7,862 bases of DNA from Clostridiales bacterium (GTDB taxonomy: Bacteria > Bacillota > Clostridia > Oscillospirales > CAG-272). Below the pieces are notes generated by a model, which had not been told where the DNA came from, searched no databases, and was given only the letters and a program-made list of their open reading frames with translations. Every line of letters begins with the position of its first letter. Within the stretch, counting starts at the first letter, position 1. The DNA lies in assembly GCA_018370615.1 (NCBI GenBank), contig JAGZAC010000067.1, positions 1 through 7,862 of the forward strand. Reading direction: 5' to 3'. This document shows, in pieces, positions 1 to 5,555 of this stretch. The translations under genes and the position numbers were made by a program.

Positions 1-237
1 ATTACATATATTATACTACTCAGCTGTAAATTTTTTTATCATCTTCTCTTCTTCCACGGTATAGTAGAGCTAAGCGCTTCATCAACGGTCGAAATGAACA
101 GGCTTCCCTATATTTATCCGTATCACTTTACATTACCACAGGGAATTTAGTCACCAGAGCTATTAATGTTATCGCTATTTTGAATGCGGTCTGTAAAAAA
201 TCAGTATCTTCTAACCACATAATCAAGTATTTTTATA
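1..237. other. AT-rich intergenic stretch, no gene recognised
   Basis: I see no supported gene here. The plus-strand frame starting at base 1 is open until a TAG at 148-150 (49 codons), but it has no start signal inside the window and no recognisable motif. It could be the tail of a gene entering from the left or chance. No RNA gene, CRISPR unit or clear promoter was recognised. Confidence 0.5.
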
Positions 238-238
238 T

Positions 239-268
239 AAAAAGCCCCCGTAGGCGGGGGCTTTTTTT
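239..268 (-). terminator. Rho-independent terminator of the fucO-like gene, probably bidirectional
   Basis: A perfect 7-bp GC stem, GCCCCCG (244-250) with CGGGGGC (255-261), closes a TAGG loop. It is flanked by an A run (239-243) and a T run (262-268). Read on the minus strand it lies just beyond the alcohol dehydrogenase stop codon and ends in a U tract. The T run on the other side should let it also stop plus-strand transcripts entering from the left. Confidence 0.93.
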
Positions 269-277
269 GAATAGGCT

Positions 278-1426
278 TTACATCAAGCTGCGGTACAGCG
301 CTGCGATTTCTTCTACGCTGGTTTCCCGGGGATTTCCAGGCCGGCAGGCATCTGCGAAGGCGCTTTCCGAAAGGAACTGTACATCCTCTTCCTTCAGGAT
401 GCCTTTCAAATTAACGGGAATTCCTACATCTGCCGAAAGCTGTTTTACTGCGGCGATGGTGGCTTTTACGGCTTCGTCATCGTTCATAGAGTCGATATCG
501 GCAACACCCATGGCTTTACCAATGGCACGGTAGCGAGCGCCGGCGGCGGATACATTGTATTCCAGGCCGGTGGGAAGAATAATGGCGCAGGCAACACCGT
601 GGGGCGTATCATACAGTGCGGACAAGCCATGTGCCATGGAATGGACGATACCGAGACCTACATTGGAAAATCCCATGCCGGCAATATATTGCCCCAGCGC
701 CATGCCTTCCCGGCCCTTGGGGTCATTCTCCACGGCGCTGCGCAGATTTTCGGAAATCAGGCGGATTGCTTCCAGATGGAACATGTCGGAAATGACGCAG
801 GCGCCTTTGGTGATATATCCCTCAATGGCATGGGTCAGTGCATCCATTCCAGTGGCGGCAGTCAGACCTTTTGGCATGGAAGCCATCATATCTGGGTCAA
901 CAACTGCGATTTCTGGGATATCATTGGTGTCTACACAGACAAATTTACGCTTTTTTTCCACGTCGGTGATGACATAGTTGATGGTTACTTCTGCGGCAGT
1001 GCCGGCAGTGGTGGGCACTGCGATGGTAAATACGGCATGCTTTTTGGTGGGCGCTACGCCTTCCAGGGAACGCACGTCTGCAAATTCCGGATTGTTTACA
1101 ATGATTCCGATGGCTTTGGCAGTATCCATAGCGGAACCGCCGCCTAGGGCGATGATACAGTCTGCACCGGCAGCACCAAATGCAGCAACACCGTTTTGCA
1201 CATTTTCAATAGTGGGATTGGCTTTGATATCGGTATACATCTCATATGCAAAGTTTGCAGCGTCCAGCAGGGCAGTGACTTTGCCTGCCACACCGAATTT
1301 GACCAGGTCCGGATCTGTGCAGACCAGGGCTTTTTTATATCCCCGGGCAGTCAGCTCCGGGACGATGTTTTCAATTGCTCCTTTGCCGTGATAGGAAATA
1401 GTGTTCAAAACAATACGATTTGCCAT
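278..1426 (-). CDS. fucO: Iron-containing alcohol dehydrogenase, lactaldehyde reductase (FucO) type
   Basis: This is a cytosolic group III, NAD-dependent, Fe2+-requiring alcohol dehydrogenase of 382 residues, close to the length of E. coli FucO. FucO interconverts L-lactaldehyde and (S)-1,2-propanediol during anaerobic fucose/rhamnose breakdown. Visible features are the family opening MANR, Asp38 in the CTDPDL segment (matching the NADH-selecting Asp of FucO), the nucleotide loop GGGS at 95-98, and the stretch PTTAGTAAEVTINYVITD. The metal ligands Asp195, His199, His262 and His276 are all present. The start is supported by AGGAG placed 8 bases upstream on the minus strand. The gene is monocistronic in view, with its own terminator, and no fucose or rhamnose genes are visible. 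Family membership is certain. The physiological substrate is inferred and could be another short aldehyde or diol. Confidence 0.9.
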   Translation of the reverse strand: MANRIVLNTISYHGKGAIENIVPELTARGYKKALVCTDPDLVKFGVAGKVTALLDAANFAYEMYTDIKANPTIENVQNGVAAFGAAGADCIIALGGGSAMDTAKAIGIIVNNPEFADVRSLEGVAPTKKHAVFTIAVPTTAGTAAEVTINYVITDVEKKRKFVCVDTNDIPEIAVVDPDMMASMPKGLTAATGMDALTHAIEGYITKGACVISDMFHLEAIRLISENLRSAVENDPKGREGMALGQYIAGMGFSNVGLGIVHSMAHGLSALYDTPHGVACAIILPTGLEYNVSAAGARYRAIGKAMGVADIDSMNDDEAVKATIAAVKQLSADVGIPVNLKGILKEEDVQFLSESAFADACRPGNPRETSVEEIAALYRSLM

Positions 1427-1461
1427 GATTCATTCTCCTTTATCATAAATTTATAATATAT

Positions 1462-1480
1462 GCAGCAGTTTTCATGCTGC
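1462..1480. promoter_or_regulatory. Inverted repeat at the fucO transcription start (candidate operator)
   Basis: GCAGCA (1462-1467) and TGCTGC (1475-1480) form a perfect 6-bp dyad around 7 bases. It abuts the proposed minus-strand -10 box (1481-1486), so it would cover the start of transcription. It could be a repressor operator or a leader hairpin. No regulator is identified. Confidence 0.35.
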
Positions 1481-1509
1481 TTTATAGTATTCATGTTGAG
1501 CAACAAAAA
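1481..1509 (-). promoter_or_regulatory. Candidate promoter of the fucO-like gene
   Basis: On the minus strand, TTTTTG (plus 1504-1509) and TATAAA (plus 1481-1486) are 17 bases apart, the ideal sigma-A spacing. The -35 match is weak. A second small dyad, TGTTG-AG-CAACA (1494-1505), overlaps the spacer and the edge of the -35 box and may bind a regulator. Confidence 0.4.
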
Positions 1510-1617
1510 GGGTTATAGGCTGCTGCCTCTTTTGGATAGCTTTTCTAAATAGAGTATACCATATTTGTACAATCTCGTCAATATTACCGAAGTAAAAAAC
1601 AAATAGTGGGAAAGGGG

Positions 1618-1646
1618 TTGACAAGGAAAGGGAAAAGATGTAAGAT
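1618..1646 (+). promoter_or_regulatory. Sigma-A-type promoter of the feo operon
   Basis: A perfect -35 box TTGACA (1618-1623) is followed after exactly 17 bases by TAAGAT (1641-1646), a 5-of-6 match to TATAAT. Transcription should start near 1653, inside or at the edge of the first GTTAG-N6-CTAAC dyad, a geometry typical of repression. Confidence 0.8.
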
Positions 1647-1654
1647 AAGGGGTG

Positions 1655-1670
1655 GTTAGGGGAAACTAAT
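1655..1670. promoter_or_regulatory. Operator copy 1: GTTAG-N6-CTAAT dyad at the feo start site
   Basis: GTTAG (1655-1659), spacer GGGAAA, CTAAT (1666-1670). This is the most degenerate of the four copies, with one arm mismatch. It begins 8 bases beyond the feo -10 box, the same geometry as the copy before DUF2325. The DtxR/IdeR consensus contains TTAG-N6-CTAA twice in overlap, so a DtxR-family metal-dependent repressor is the best guess. The regulator itself is not in the window. Confidence 0.7.
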
Positions 1671-1688
1671 CAAAAAGTGCAAACAAAT

Positions 1689-1704
1689 GTTAGCGAAAGC
1701 TAAC
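1689..1704. promoter_or_regulatory. Operator copy 2: GTTAG-N6-CTAAC dyad in the feoA1 leader
   Basis: GTTAGC (1689-1694), GAAA, GCTAAC (1699-1704) is a perfect dyad. Flanking T1688 and A1705 also pair. Its centre lies 34 bp (about three helical turns) from the centre of copy 1, so two bound dimers could sit on roughly the same face. It is located just upstream of the feoA1 ribosome binding site. As RNA it could also form a GAAA-loop hairpin next to that site. Confidence 0.75.
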
Positions 1705-1722
1705 AGGAAAAGGAGGAAGAGG

Positions 1723-1935
1723 ATGATGCCACTGAGTCTTGCGGAAGTAGGAGAGGAAAAGGTCATCCGAAAAATCGGAGGAAACCGGGAGATAAAGAAG
1801 CATTTGGAGAACCTGGGGTTTGTTGTAGGAGGACGGGTAGAGGTGGTAACGTCCCTGGGAGGAAACGTAATCGTAAATGTAAAGGAAACCCGGGTCGCCA
1901 TCAGTGAGGAAATGGCCCGAAGGATTATGGTGTGA
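1723..1935 (+). CDS. feoA: FeoA-domain protein 1, ferrous iron transport
   Basis: This is a 70-residue single-domain FeoA protein with an SH3-like beta-barrel fold. FeoA proteins are small cytosolic partners of the Fe2+ transporter FeoB and are needed for its full activity in characterised systems. The typical pattern is seen: LxxxGFVVGGRVEVV around the central turn, then GGNVIVNVKETRVAIS and a closing MARRIMV. AGGAGG (1711-1716) supports starting at the paired ATGs 1723/1726. The upstream in-frame ATG at 1687 would add the basic leader LAKANRKRRKR, sits at the edge of an operator dyad and has no ribosome binding site. It is the first gene of the operon, 52 bases before a second feoA. Identity is secure; the choice between 1723 and 1726 is not resolved. 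Confidence 0.92.
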   Translation: MMPLSLAEVGEEKVIRKIGGNREIKKHLENLGFVVGGRVEVVTSLGGNVIVNVKETRVAISEEMARRIMV

Positions 1936-1987
1936 TGGTGTAGCAGCACCAGTGCATATAAATAAAACGAGAAGGAGGAAACAGAGA

Positions 1988-2209
1988 GTGAGAACCCTGA
2001 GAGAGGTAAAGATTGGAGAAAGCGTCAAGGTTGTAAAGCTCCATGGAGGGGGAGCAGTAAAGCGCCGGATCATGGATATGGGATTGACGAGAGGAGTAGA
2101 GGTACATGTGCGGAAGGTGGCACCTCTGGGAGATCCGATAGAAATAACGGTGCGGGGATATGAGATGTCCCTGCGAAAAGCGGATGCGGAAATGATAGAG
2201 GTGGAATGA
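1988..2209 (+). CDS. feoA: FeoA-domain protein 2, ferrous iron transport
   Basis: This second, divergent FeoA protein has 73 residues. It reads TLREVKIGESVKVVKL at the start, then GGGAVKRRIMDMGLTRGVEVHVRKVAPLGDP and a final ITVRGYEMSLRKADAEMIEV. The GD/NP-type turn and RGYE(M)SLRK are hallmarks of canonical FeoA, so this copy is closer to the classical type than the first. The start is GTG 1988, chosen because AAGGAGG (1972-1978) lies 9 bases upstream; no ATG is as well placed. Two FeoA-domain proteins before one FeoB may form a heteromeric cytosolic cap on the transporter. That is inference. No FeoC-like gene follows. Confidence 0.93.
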   Translation: MRTLREVKIGESVKVVKLHGGGAVKRRIMDMGLTRGVEVHVRKVAPLGDPIEITVRGYEMSLRKADAEMIEVE

Positions 2210-2221
2210 AGAAAAAGACCG

Positions 2222-2237
2222 GGGGAGGCGGCTCCCC
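2222..2237 (+). other. Hairpin between feoA2 and feoB
   Basis: GGGGAG (2222-2227) pairs with CTCCCC (2232-2237) over a GCGG loop. No T run follows, so this is not a standard terminator. It could protect or process the mRNA and thereby set the FeoA:FeoB ratio, but that function is inferred. Confidence 0.4.
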
Positions 2238-2254
2238 ATATATTAAGACAATCG

Positions 2255-2270
2255 ATTAGCATATGCTAAC
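2255..2270. promoter_or_regulatory. Operator copy 3: ATTAG-N6-CTAAC dyad just before feoB
   Basis: TTAGCATATGCTAA (2256-2269) is a perfect 14-bp palindrome and fits the GTTAG-N6-CTAAC pattern with one changed outer base. It lies 20 bases before the feoB start. TATATT (2239-2244) upstream could be a -10 box, but no -35 is visible. It may control a weak internal promoter or act as a roadblock or looping partner for the leader copies. Confidence 0.65.
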
Positions 2271-2289
2271 TAAAGAGAGGAAGGAAGAG

Positions 2290-4779
2290 ATGGAAATACG
2301 CATTGCCCTTGCAGGGAATCCGAACAGCGGAAAGACGACGCTGTTCAACGCGTTGACCGGCTCCAACCAGTTTGTAGGGAACTGGCCGGGGGTCACGGTG
2401 GAGAAAAAGGAGGGAAAGCTGAAGAAGCATAAGGGAGTGATTATCACCGACCTTCCCGGAATCTATTCGCTTTCCCCCTATACGCTGGAGGAAGTGGTGG
2501 CGAGAAACTACCTGATCGGGGAGCGGCCGGATGTGATACTGAACATCATAGACGGGACGAACCTGGAGCGGAACCTGTACCTGACCACACAGCTGACAGA
2601 GCTGGGGATACCGGTAGTCATTGCCATCAACATGATGGATGTGGTGAAGAAGAACGGGGACAAAATCAACACGGCGGAATTGTCCCGTCAGCTGGGCTGC
2701 AAGGTGGTGGAAATATCGGCGCTGAAGGGTACCGGCATTATGGAAGCGGCGCAGGCGGCAATGGAAGCGGCACAGAATGGAAAGACGGTGCCGATGCATA
2801 CGTTTTCGGGGAGTGTGGAGCACGCGATTGCTCATATTGAGGAAGCTGCGGTACATAATCTGCCGGAGGAGCAGCAGAGATGGTATGCCGTCAAGCTGTT
2901 CGAGCGGGACGATAAGGTTCTGGAGGGACTGAAGCTGGACCCGGAGACCCTGGCGCATATTGAACAGGATATTCGTGCCGTAGAGGAAGAGATGGACGAC
3001 GATGCGGAATCCATCATCACCAACGAAAGATATATCTATATCGGCTCTCTGGTGAAGGCATGCTACAAGAAAAGAAGTGCAGGGAAGCTGACGACCTCGG
3101 ATAAGATCGATAAAATTGTCACCAACCGGTGGCTGGGACTGCCGATTTTCGCGGTGATTATGTTTCTGGTATACTATATTTCCATGGTGACTGTAGGGAC
3201 TGCGGCGACGGACTGGGCAAACGACGGTCTGTTTGGGGATGGGTATCATCTGTTTGGAATTGGGTCCGGTGAATACGGAGAGGTCTCAGAGGAATATACT
3301 GCAGCGATGCAGGCAGTAGACGCATTTGTGGGACTGGACACGGAAGCAGAGGATTTTGACGCCGATGCGGCGCTGGAGGAGCTGAAAGCGTTCCAGACAG
3401 ATGCCCAGACGGCGACCTGTGAAGTAGAAGATGAAGAAACACTTGCAGTAACGGAAATGACCGTATACTACTCTTCCATTCCGGAGGATGCGGACGAGGA
3501 GACCACGGTAGGCATGACCTATCTGGACGCTGTGGCGTATTTGGAAACGAACGGCTTCGAGGAGCCGGATCCTGCAGACTGGGGCGTGTGGGTACCGGGG
3601 ATTCCGGTATTGGTCGGAAACGGACTGGAGGCGGCAAATTCTCCGGAATGGCTGTCCGGCCTGATTTTGGATGGAATTGTAGCGGGCGTCGGTGCGGTGC
3701 TCGGCTTTGTTCCTCAGATGCTGGTGCTGTTTTTGCTCCTTGCATTCCTGGAAGCGTGCGGGTATATGGCCCGTATCGCATTTGTGCTGGACCGGGTGTT
3801 CCGGAAATTCGGGCTTTCAGGGAAATCCTTTATTCCGATGCTGATTGGCACCGGGTGTGGTATTCCCGGAGTCATGGCATCTCGTACCATTGAAAATGTG
3901 CGGGACAGTCGGTTTACTATTATGACTACTACCTTGATTCCCTGCGGTGCAAAGGTGCCCTTTATCGCAATGATTGCCGGCGCAATTTTCGGCGGCTCGG
4001 CATGGGTGGCAACCAGCGCATATTTCATAGGGATGGCGGCGATTATTGTATCCGGCATCATGCTGAAGAAGACGAAGATGTTTGCAGGAGAACCTGCGCC
4101 CTTTGTGATGGAGCTGCCTGCGTACCATCTTCCCACGGTGGGGAATGTGCTTCGTTCCATGTGGGAGCGTGGCTGGTCCTTTATCAAGAAGGCAGGGACG
4201 ATTATTCTGCTTTCTACCATTGTGATATGGTTTACCACATACTTTGGATTTACGGACGAGGGCTTCCGGATGCTCTCCGAGGATGAGCTGGACAGCTCTA
4301 TTCTGGCGGCAATCGGCGGCGCGCTTGCGTGGATCTTCCGGCCCTTGGGCTGGGGCACCTGGGAAGCTACAGTTGCGTCCATCACCGGTCTTGTAGCAAA
4401 GGAAAATATCGTAGGTACGATGGGGATCCTCTACGGAGCGGCAGGGAATGTATACCAGACGCTAGCGGCGGTGTTTACGGGAGTGAGCGCATATTCCTTC
4501 CTGGTATTCAATCTGCTGTGCGCCCCCTGCTTTGCGGCGATCGGAGCGATCAAGCGTGAAATGAACAATGCGAAATGGACGTGGTTTGCCATAGGGTACC
4601 AGTGTGGATTTGCATATGCGGTGGCGCTGATGATCAATCAGTTTGGAAATTTGTTCACCGGCAATGTAAATGTAGTTGGACTTATTTTTGCCGTGGCGGT
4701 GCTTGCACTTATCATCTTCCTCCTTCTTCGTCCTTACAAGGAATCTACAACGCTTACTACGAAGGTGAAAGTAAGATAA
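2290..4779 (+). CDS. feoB: FeoB, GTP-dependent ferrous iron transporter
   Basis: FeoB is the inner-membrane Fe2+ importer: a cytosolic G domain joined to a polytopic membrane domain. Of 829 residues, 1-270 hold the G domain with G1 GNPNSGKT (9-16), G2 Thr36 in GVTVE, G3 DLPG (54-57), G4 NMMD (114-117) and G5 SALKG (143-147), then a helical linker. The first membrane segment is near 281-303. Both Gate motifs are intact: GTGCGIPG (520-527) and IPCGAKVP (550-557). The last membrane helix is near 795-815. Unusual is a strongly acidic stretch of about 108 residues (328-435) between the first two membrane segments, predicted outside the cell. Start 2290 is chosen because AGGAAGG (2278-2284) precedes it and MEIRIALAGNP is the normal opening. 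The ATG at 2263 lies within a palindrome and lacks a binding site. It ends the operon and would be repressed when iron is sufficient. Confidence 0.97.
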   Translation: MEIRIALAGNPNSGKTTLFNALTGSNQFVGNWPGVTVEKKEGKLKKHKGVIITDLPGIYSLSPYTLEEVVARNYLIGERPDVILNIIDGTNLERNLYLTTQLTELGIPVVIAINMMDVVKKNGDKINTAELSRQLGCKVVEISALKGTGIMEAAQAAMEAAQNGKTVPMHTFSGSVEHAIAHIEEAAVHNLPEEQQRWYAVKLFERDDKVLEGLKLDPETLAHIEQDIRAVEEEMDDDAESIITNERYIYIGSLVKACYKKRSAGKLTTSDKIDKIVTNRWLGLPIFAVIMFLVYYISMVTVGTAATDWANDGLFGDGYHLFGIGSGEYGEVSEEYTAAMQAVDAFVGLDTEAEDFDADAALEELKAFQTDAQTATCEVEDEETLAVTEMTVYYSSIPEDADEETTVGMTYLDAVAYLETNGFEEPDPADWGVWVPGIPVLVGNGLEAANSPEWLSGLILDGIVAGVGAVLGFVPQMLVLFLLLAFLEACGYMARIAFVLDRVFRKFGLSGKSFIPMLIGTGCGIPGVMASRTIENVRDSRFTIMTTTLIPCGAKVPFIAMIAGAIFGGSAWVATSAYFIGMAAIIVSGIMLKKTKMFAGEPAPFVMELPAYHLPTVGNVLRSMWERGWSFIKKAGTIILLSTIVIWFTTYFGFTDEGFRMLSEDELDSSILAAIGGALAWIFRPLGWGTWEATVASITGLVAKENIVGTMGILYGAAGNVYQTLAAVFTGVSAYSFLVFNLLCAPCFAAIGAIKREMNNAKWTWFAIGYQCGFAYAVALMINQFGNLFTGNVNVVGLIFAVAVLALIIFLLLRPYKESTTLTTKVKVR

Positions 4780-4785
4780 AGAATA

Positions 4786-4807
4786 ATTGTAAAGCGCGTT
4801 TTGCAAT
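4786..4807 (+). other. Imperfect hairpin just after feoB
   Basis: ATTGTAAAG (4786-4794) pairs with TTTTGCAAT (4799-4807) around CGCG, using two G-U pairs. It begins 7 bases after the feoB stop. No U tract follows, so it is a possible 3' end or stability element rather than a clear terminator. Confidence 0.3.
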
Positions 4808-4810
4808 CTA

Positions 4811-4860
4811 CAACCCCTCCGGCAGCTTTGCTGCCACCTCCCCTTACACAGGGGAGGCTT
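4811..4860. repeat. Palindromic intergenic repeat with two hairpins
   Basis: The block opens ACAACCCCTCC and contains two perfect hairpins in tandem: GGCAGC-TTT-GCTGCC (4821-4835) and CCTCCCC-TTACACA-GGGGAGG (4837-4857), ending in CTT. From memory, elements of this build (CCCCTCCG, a variable hairpin, then CCTCCCC...GGGGAGGCTT) are scattered between genes in many gut Clostridia; I cannot count copies from a single window. It lies between the convergent ends of feoB and the minus-strand small gene, a usual place for such repeats, and may also help end transcripts. The stretch up to 4946 holds only a minor hairpin, CCATC-TGGGG-GATGG (4921-4935). Confidence 0.65.
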
Positions 4861-4946
4861 AAGAGGAAGGGTTTCCTTGTGGGGAGTTGCGCAGCACCTC
4901 CGGGGGCCATGTCAACGTAGCCATCTGGGGGATGGAATGACCAGGT

Positions 4947-5171
4947 TTACAGCGGAGGAAAAATATGCAGATTTAGGGCATGCATGTCGGAAAGCATGAC
5001 CGCTCGGTTATGCTTTTCGACAAAGTCCGCTTGTATACGCAAATCGGCGGAAGAATGAATCAAACGATTATGCTTTTGCAGCTCTTTTTGTATTTCTACC
5101 GGCAGGGACAAGAAATATTTTCTTGCGCTGCTGCTGTGGGCAACCAACGTGTGCAGATTGTCGTAACGCAT
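4947..5171 (-). CDS. Small protein of unknown function (74 residues)
   Basis: I do not recognise a named family. The protein opens MRYDNLHTLVAHSSSARKYF and continues LSLPVEIQKELQKHN, IHSSADLRIQADFVEKHNR and a short hydrophobic end. The pattern 'YF-LPxEIQ-L...-SADL--A' resembles small helical proteins common in Clostridia, a loose impression only. It is soluble in appearance, rich in His and charged residues, with no signal peptide or cysteine. The gene looks real because AGAGGTGA sits 5 bases before the ATG at 5171; an ATG 33 bases further out (5204) has no such site. It is transcribed divergently from the HMA gene across 96 bases that hold a large dyad. A weak -35-like TTGACT on the minus strand is at plus 5223-5228. 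Confidence 0.7.
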   Translation of the reverse strand: MRYDNLHTLVAHSSSARKYFLSLPVEIQKELQKHNRLIHSSADLRIQADFVEKHNRAVMLSDMHALNLHIFPPL

Positions 5172-5190
5172 AAAAATCACCTCTTTTACT

Positions 5191-5238
5191 TTCAGTGTCT
5201 GCAAAATAGCGTAAAATCATGCAGTCAAAAACACTGAA
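5191..5238. promoter_or_regulatory. Large interrupted dyad in the divergent intergenic region
   Basis: TTCAGTGT (5191-5198) is matched by ACACTGAA (5231-5238), and inside it CTGCA (5199-5203) by TGCAG (5220-5224), giving 13 paired bases with a 6-base interruption on one side. It sits between the start of the small minus-strand gene and that of the HMA gene, around a possible -10 (TAAAAT, 5212-5217). It could be a binding site for a dimeric regulator controlling both directions, or a transcript hairpin. The AraC-family protein encoded nearby is one candidate binder. Confidence 0.4.
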
Positions 5239-5267
5239 TGAAATTTCTGGGTTTAGGAGGAATGCAT

Positions 5268-5534
5268 ATGATAAAAACTACTCTGCAAATTGATGGAATG
5301 ATGTGCGGGATGTGTGAAGCGCATATCAACGATGCCATTCGCCGAAGCTTTGACGTAAAAAAAGTCACCTCCTCTCGTGCAAAGGGAGAGACGGTCATTC
5401 TGTCGGAGGACGGATTAGACGAGAGTAGACTCAGGGATGTGATCCTTGAAACAGGCTACGAGTTGAAAGGGATTAGCAGCACGCCCTGCGAGGAAAAAGC
5501 AGGGGTGCGGGGGCTCTTTCGAAAACGGAAATAG
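5268..5534 (+). CDS. Small heavy-metal-associated (HMA) domain protein, metallochaperone-like
   Basis: This 88-residue cytosolic protein begins MIKTTLQIDGMMCGMCEAHI. The motif GMMCGMC (10-16) is the HMA metal site GMxCxxC, with Cys13 and Cys16 as ligands. The rest follows the beta-alpha-beta-beta-alpha-beta order (VKKVTSSRAKGETVIL, then SRLRDVILETGYELKGISS), ending in a basic tail LFRKRK with an extra cysteine before it (STPCEE). HMA proteins of this size usually carry Cu+ or another soft metal ion to a P-type ATPase or regulator, but no such ATPase is visible. The start is ATG 5268, 7 bases after AGGAGG (5255-5260); ATG 5262 is too close and 5238 precedes the site. It is followed after 21 bases by the AraC gene, so the two are probably co-transcribed. 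The metal specificity is not known. Confidence 0.87.
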   Translation: MIKTTLQIDGMMCGMCEAHINDAIRRSFDVKKVTSSRAKGETVILSEDGLDESRLRDVILETGYELKGISSTPCEEKAGVRGLFRKRK

Positions 5535-5555
5535 AGGCGCAGAGGAAAAACCACA

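Noticed and set aside
1..150. Open plus-strand frame from base 1 to a TAG at 148-150, possible gene tail
   Set aside because: Only 49 codons, no start or ribosome binding site in view and no recognisable motif; cannot be told from chance in AT-rich DNA.
180..533. Open frame on the plus strand over the terminator and fucO end
   Set aside because: Runs antisense through the fucO coding region and through the terminator hairpin, with no ribosome binding site.
1510..1535. AGGC-TGCT-GCCT hairpin with flanking A and T runs as a terminator between fucO and feo
   Set aside because: It lies between divergent promoters with no gene reading into it, and the stem is only 4 bp with a bulged continuation.
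1655..1704. Fur box as the explanation of the feo operators
   Set aside because: No GATAATGATTATC-like hexamer arrays are seen; the arms and spacing fit the DtxR type better.
2263..2289. Upstream ATG at 2263 as the feoB start
   Set aside because: The ATG is part of the palindrome TTAGCATATGCTAA and lacks a binding site; the normal FeoB opening begins at 2290 after AGGAAGG.
2266..3249. Long 327-codon minus-strand frame opposite feoB
   Set aside because: It is antisense to the intact G domain of FeoB; the translation is rich in His, Arg and Pro with no family pattern, typical of a shadow frame.
4861..4946. Possible riboswitch or structured RNA after the repeat
   Set aside because: Only a short CCATC/GATGG hairpin and a GC-rich stretch are visible; no known riboswitch core could be recognised and no gene follows in the plus direction closely enough.
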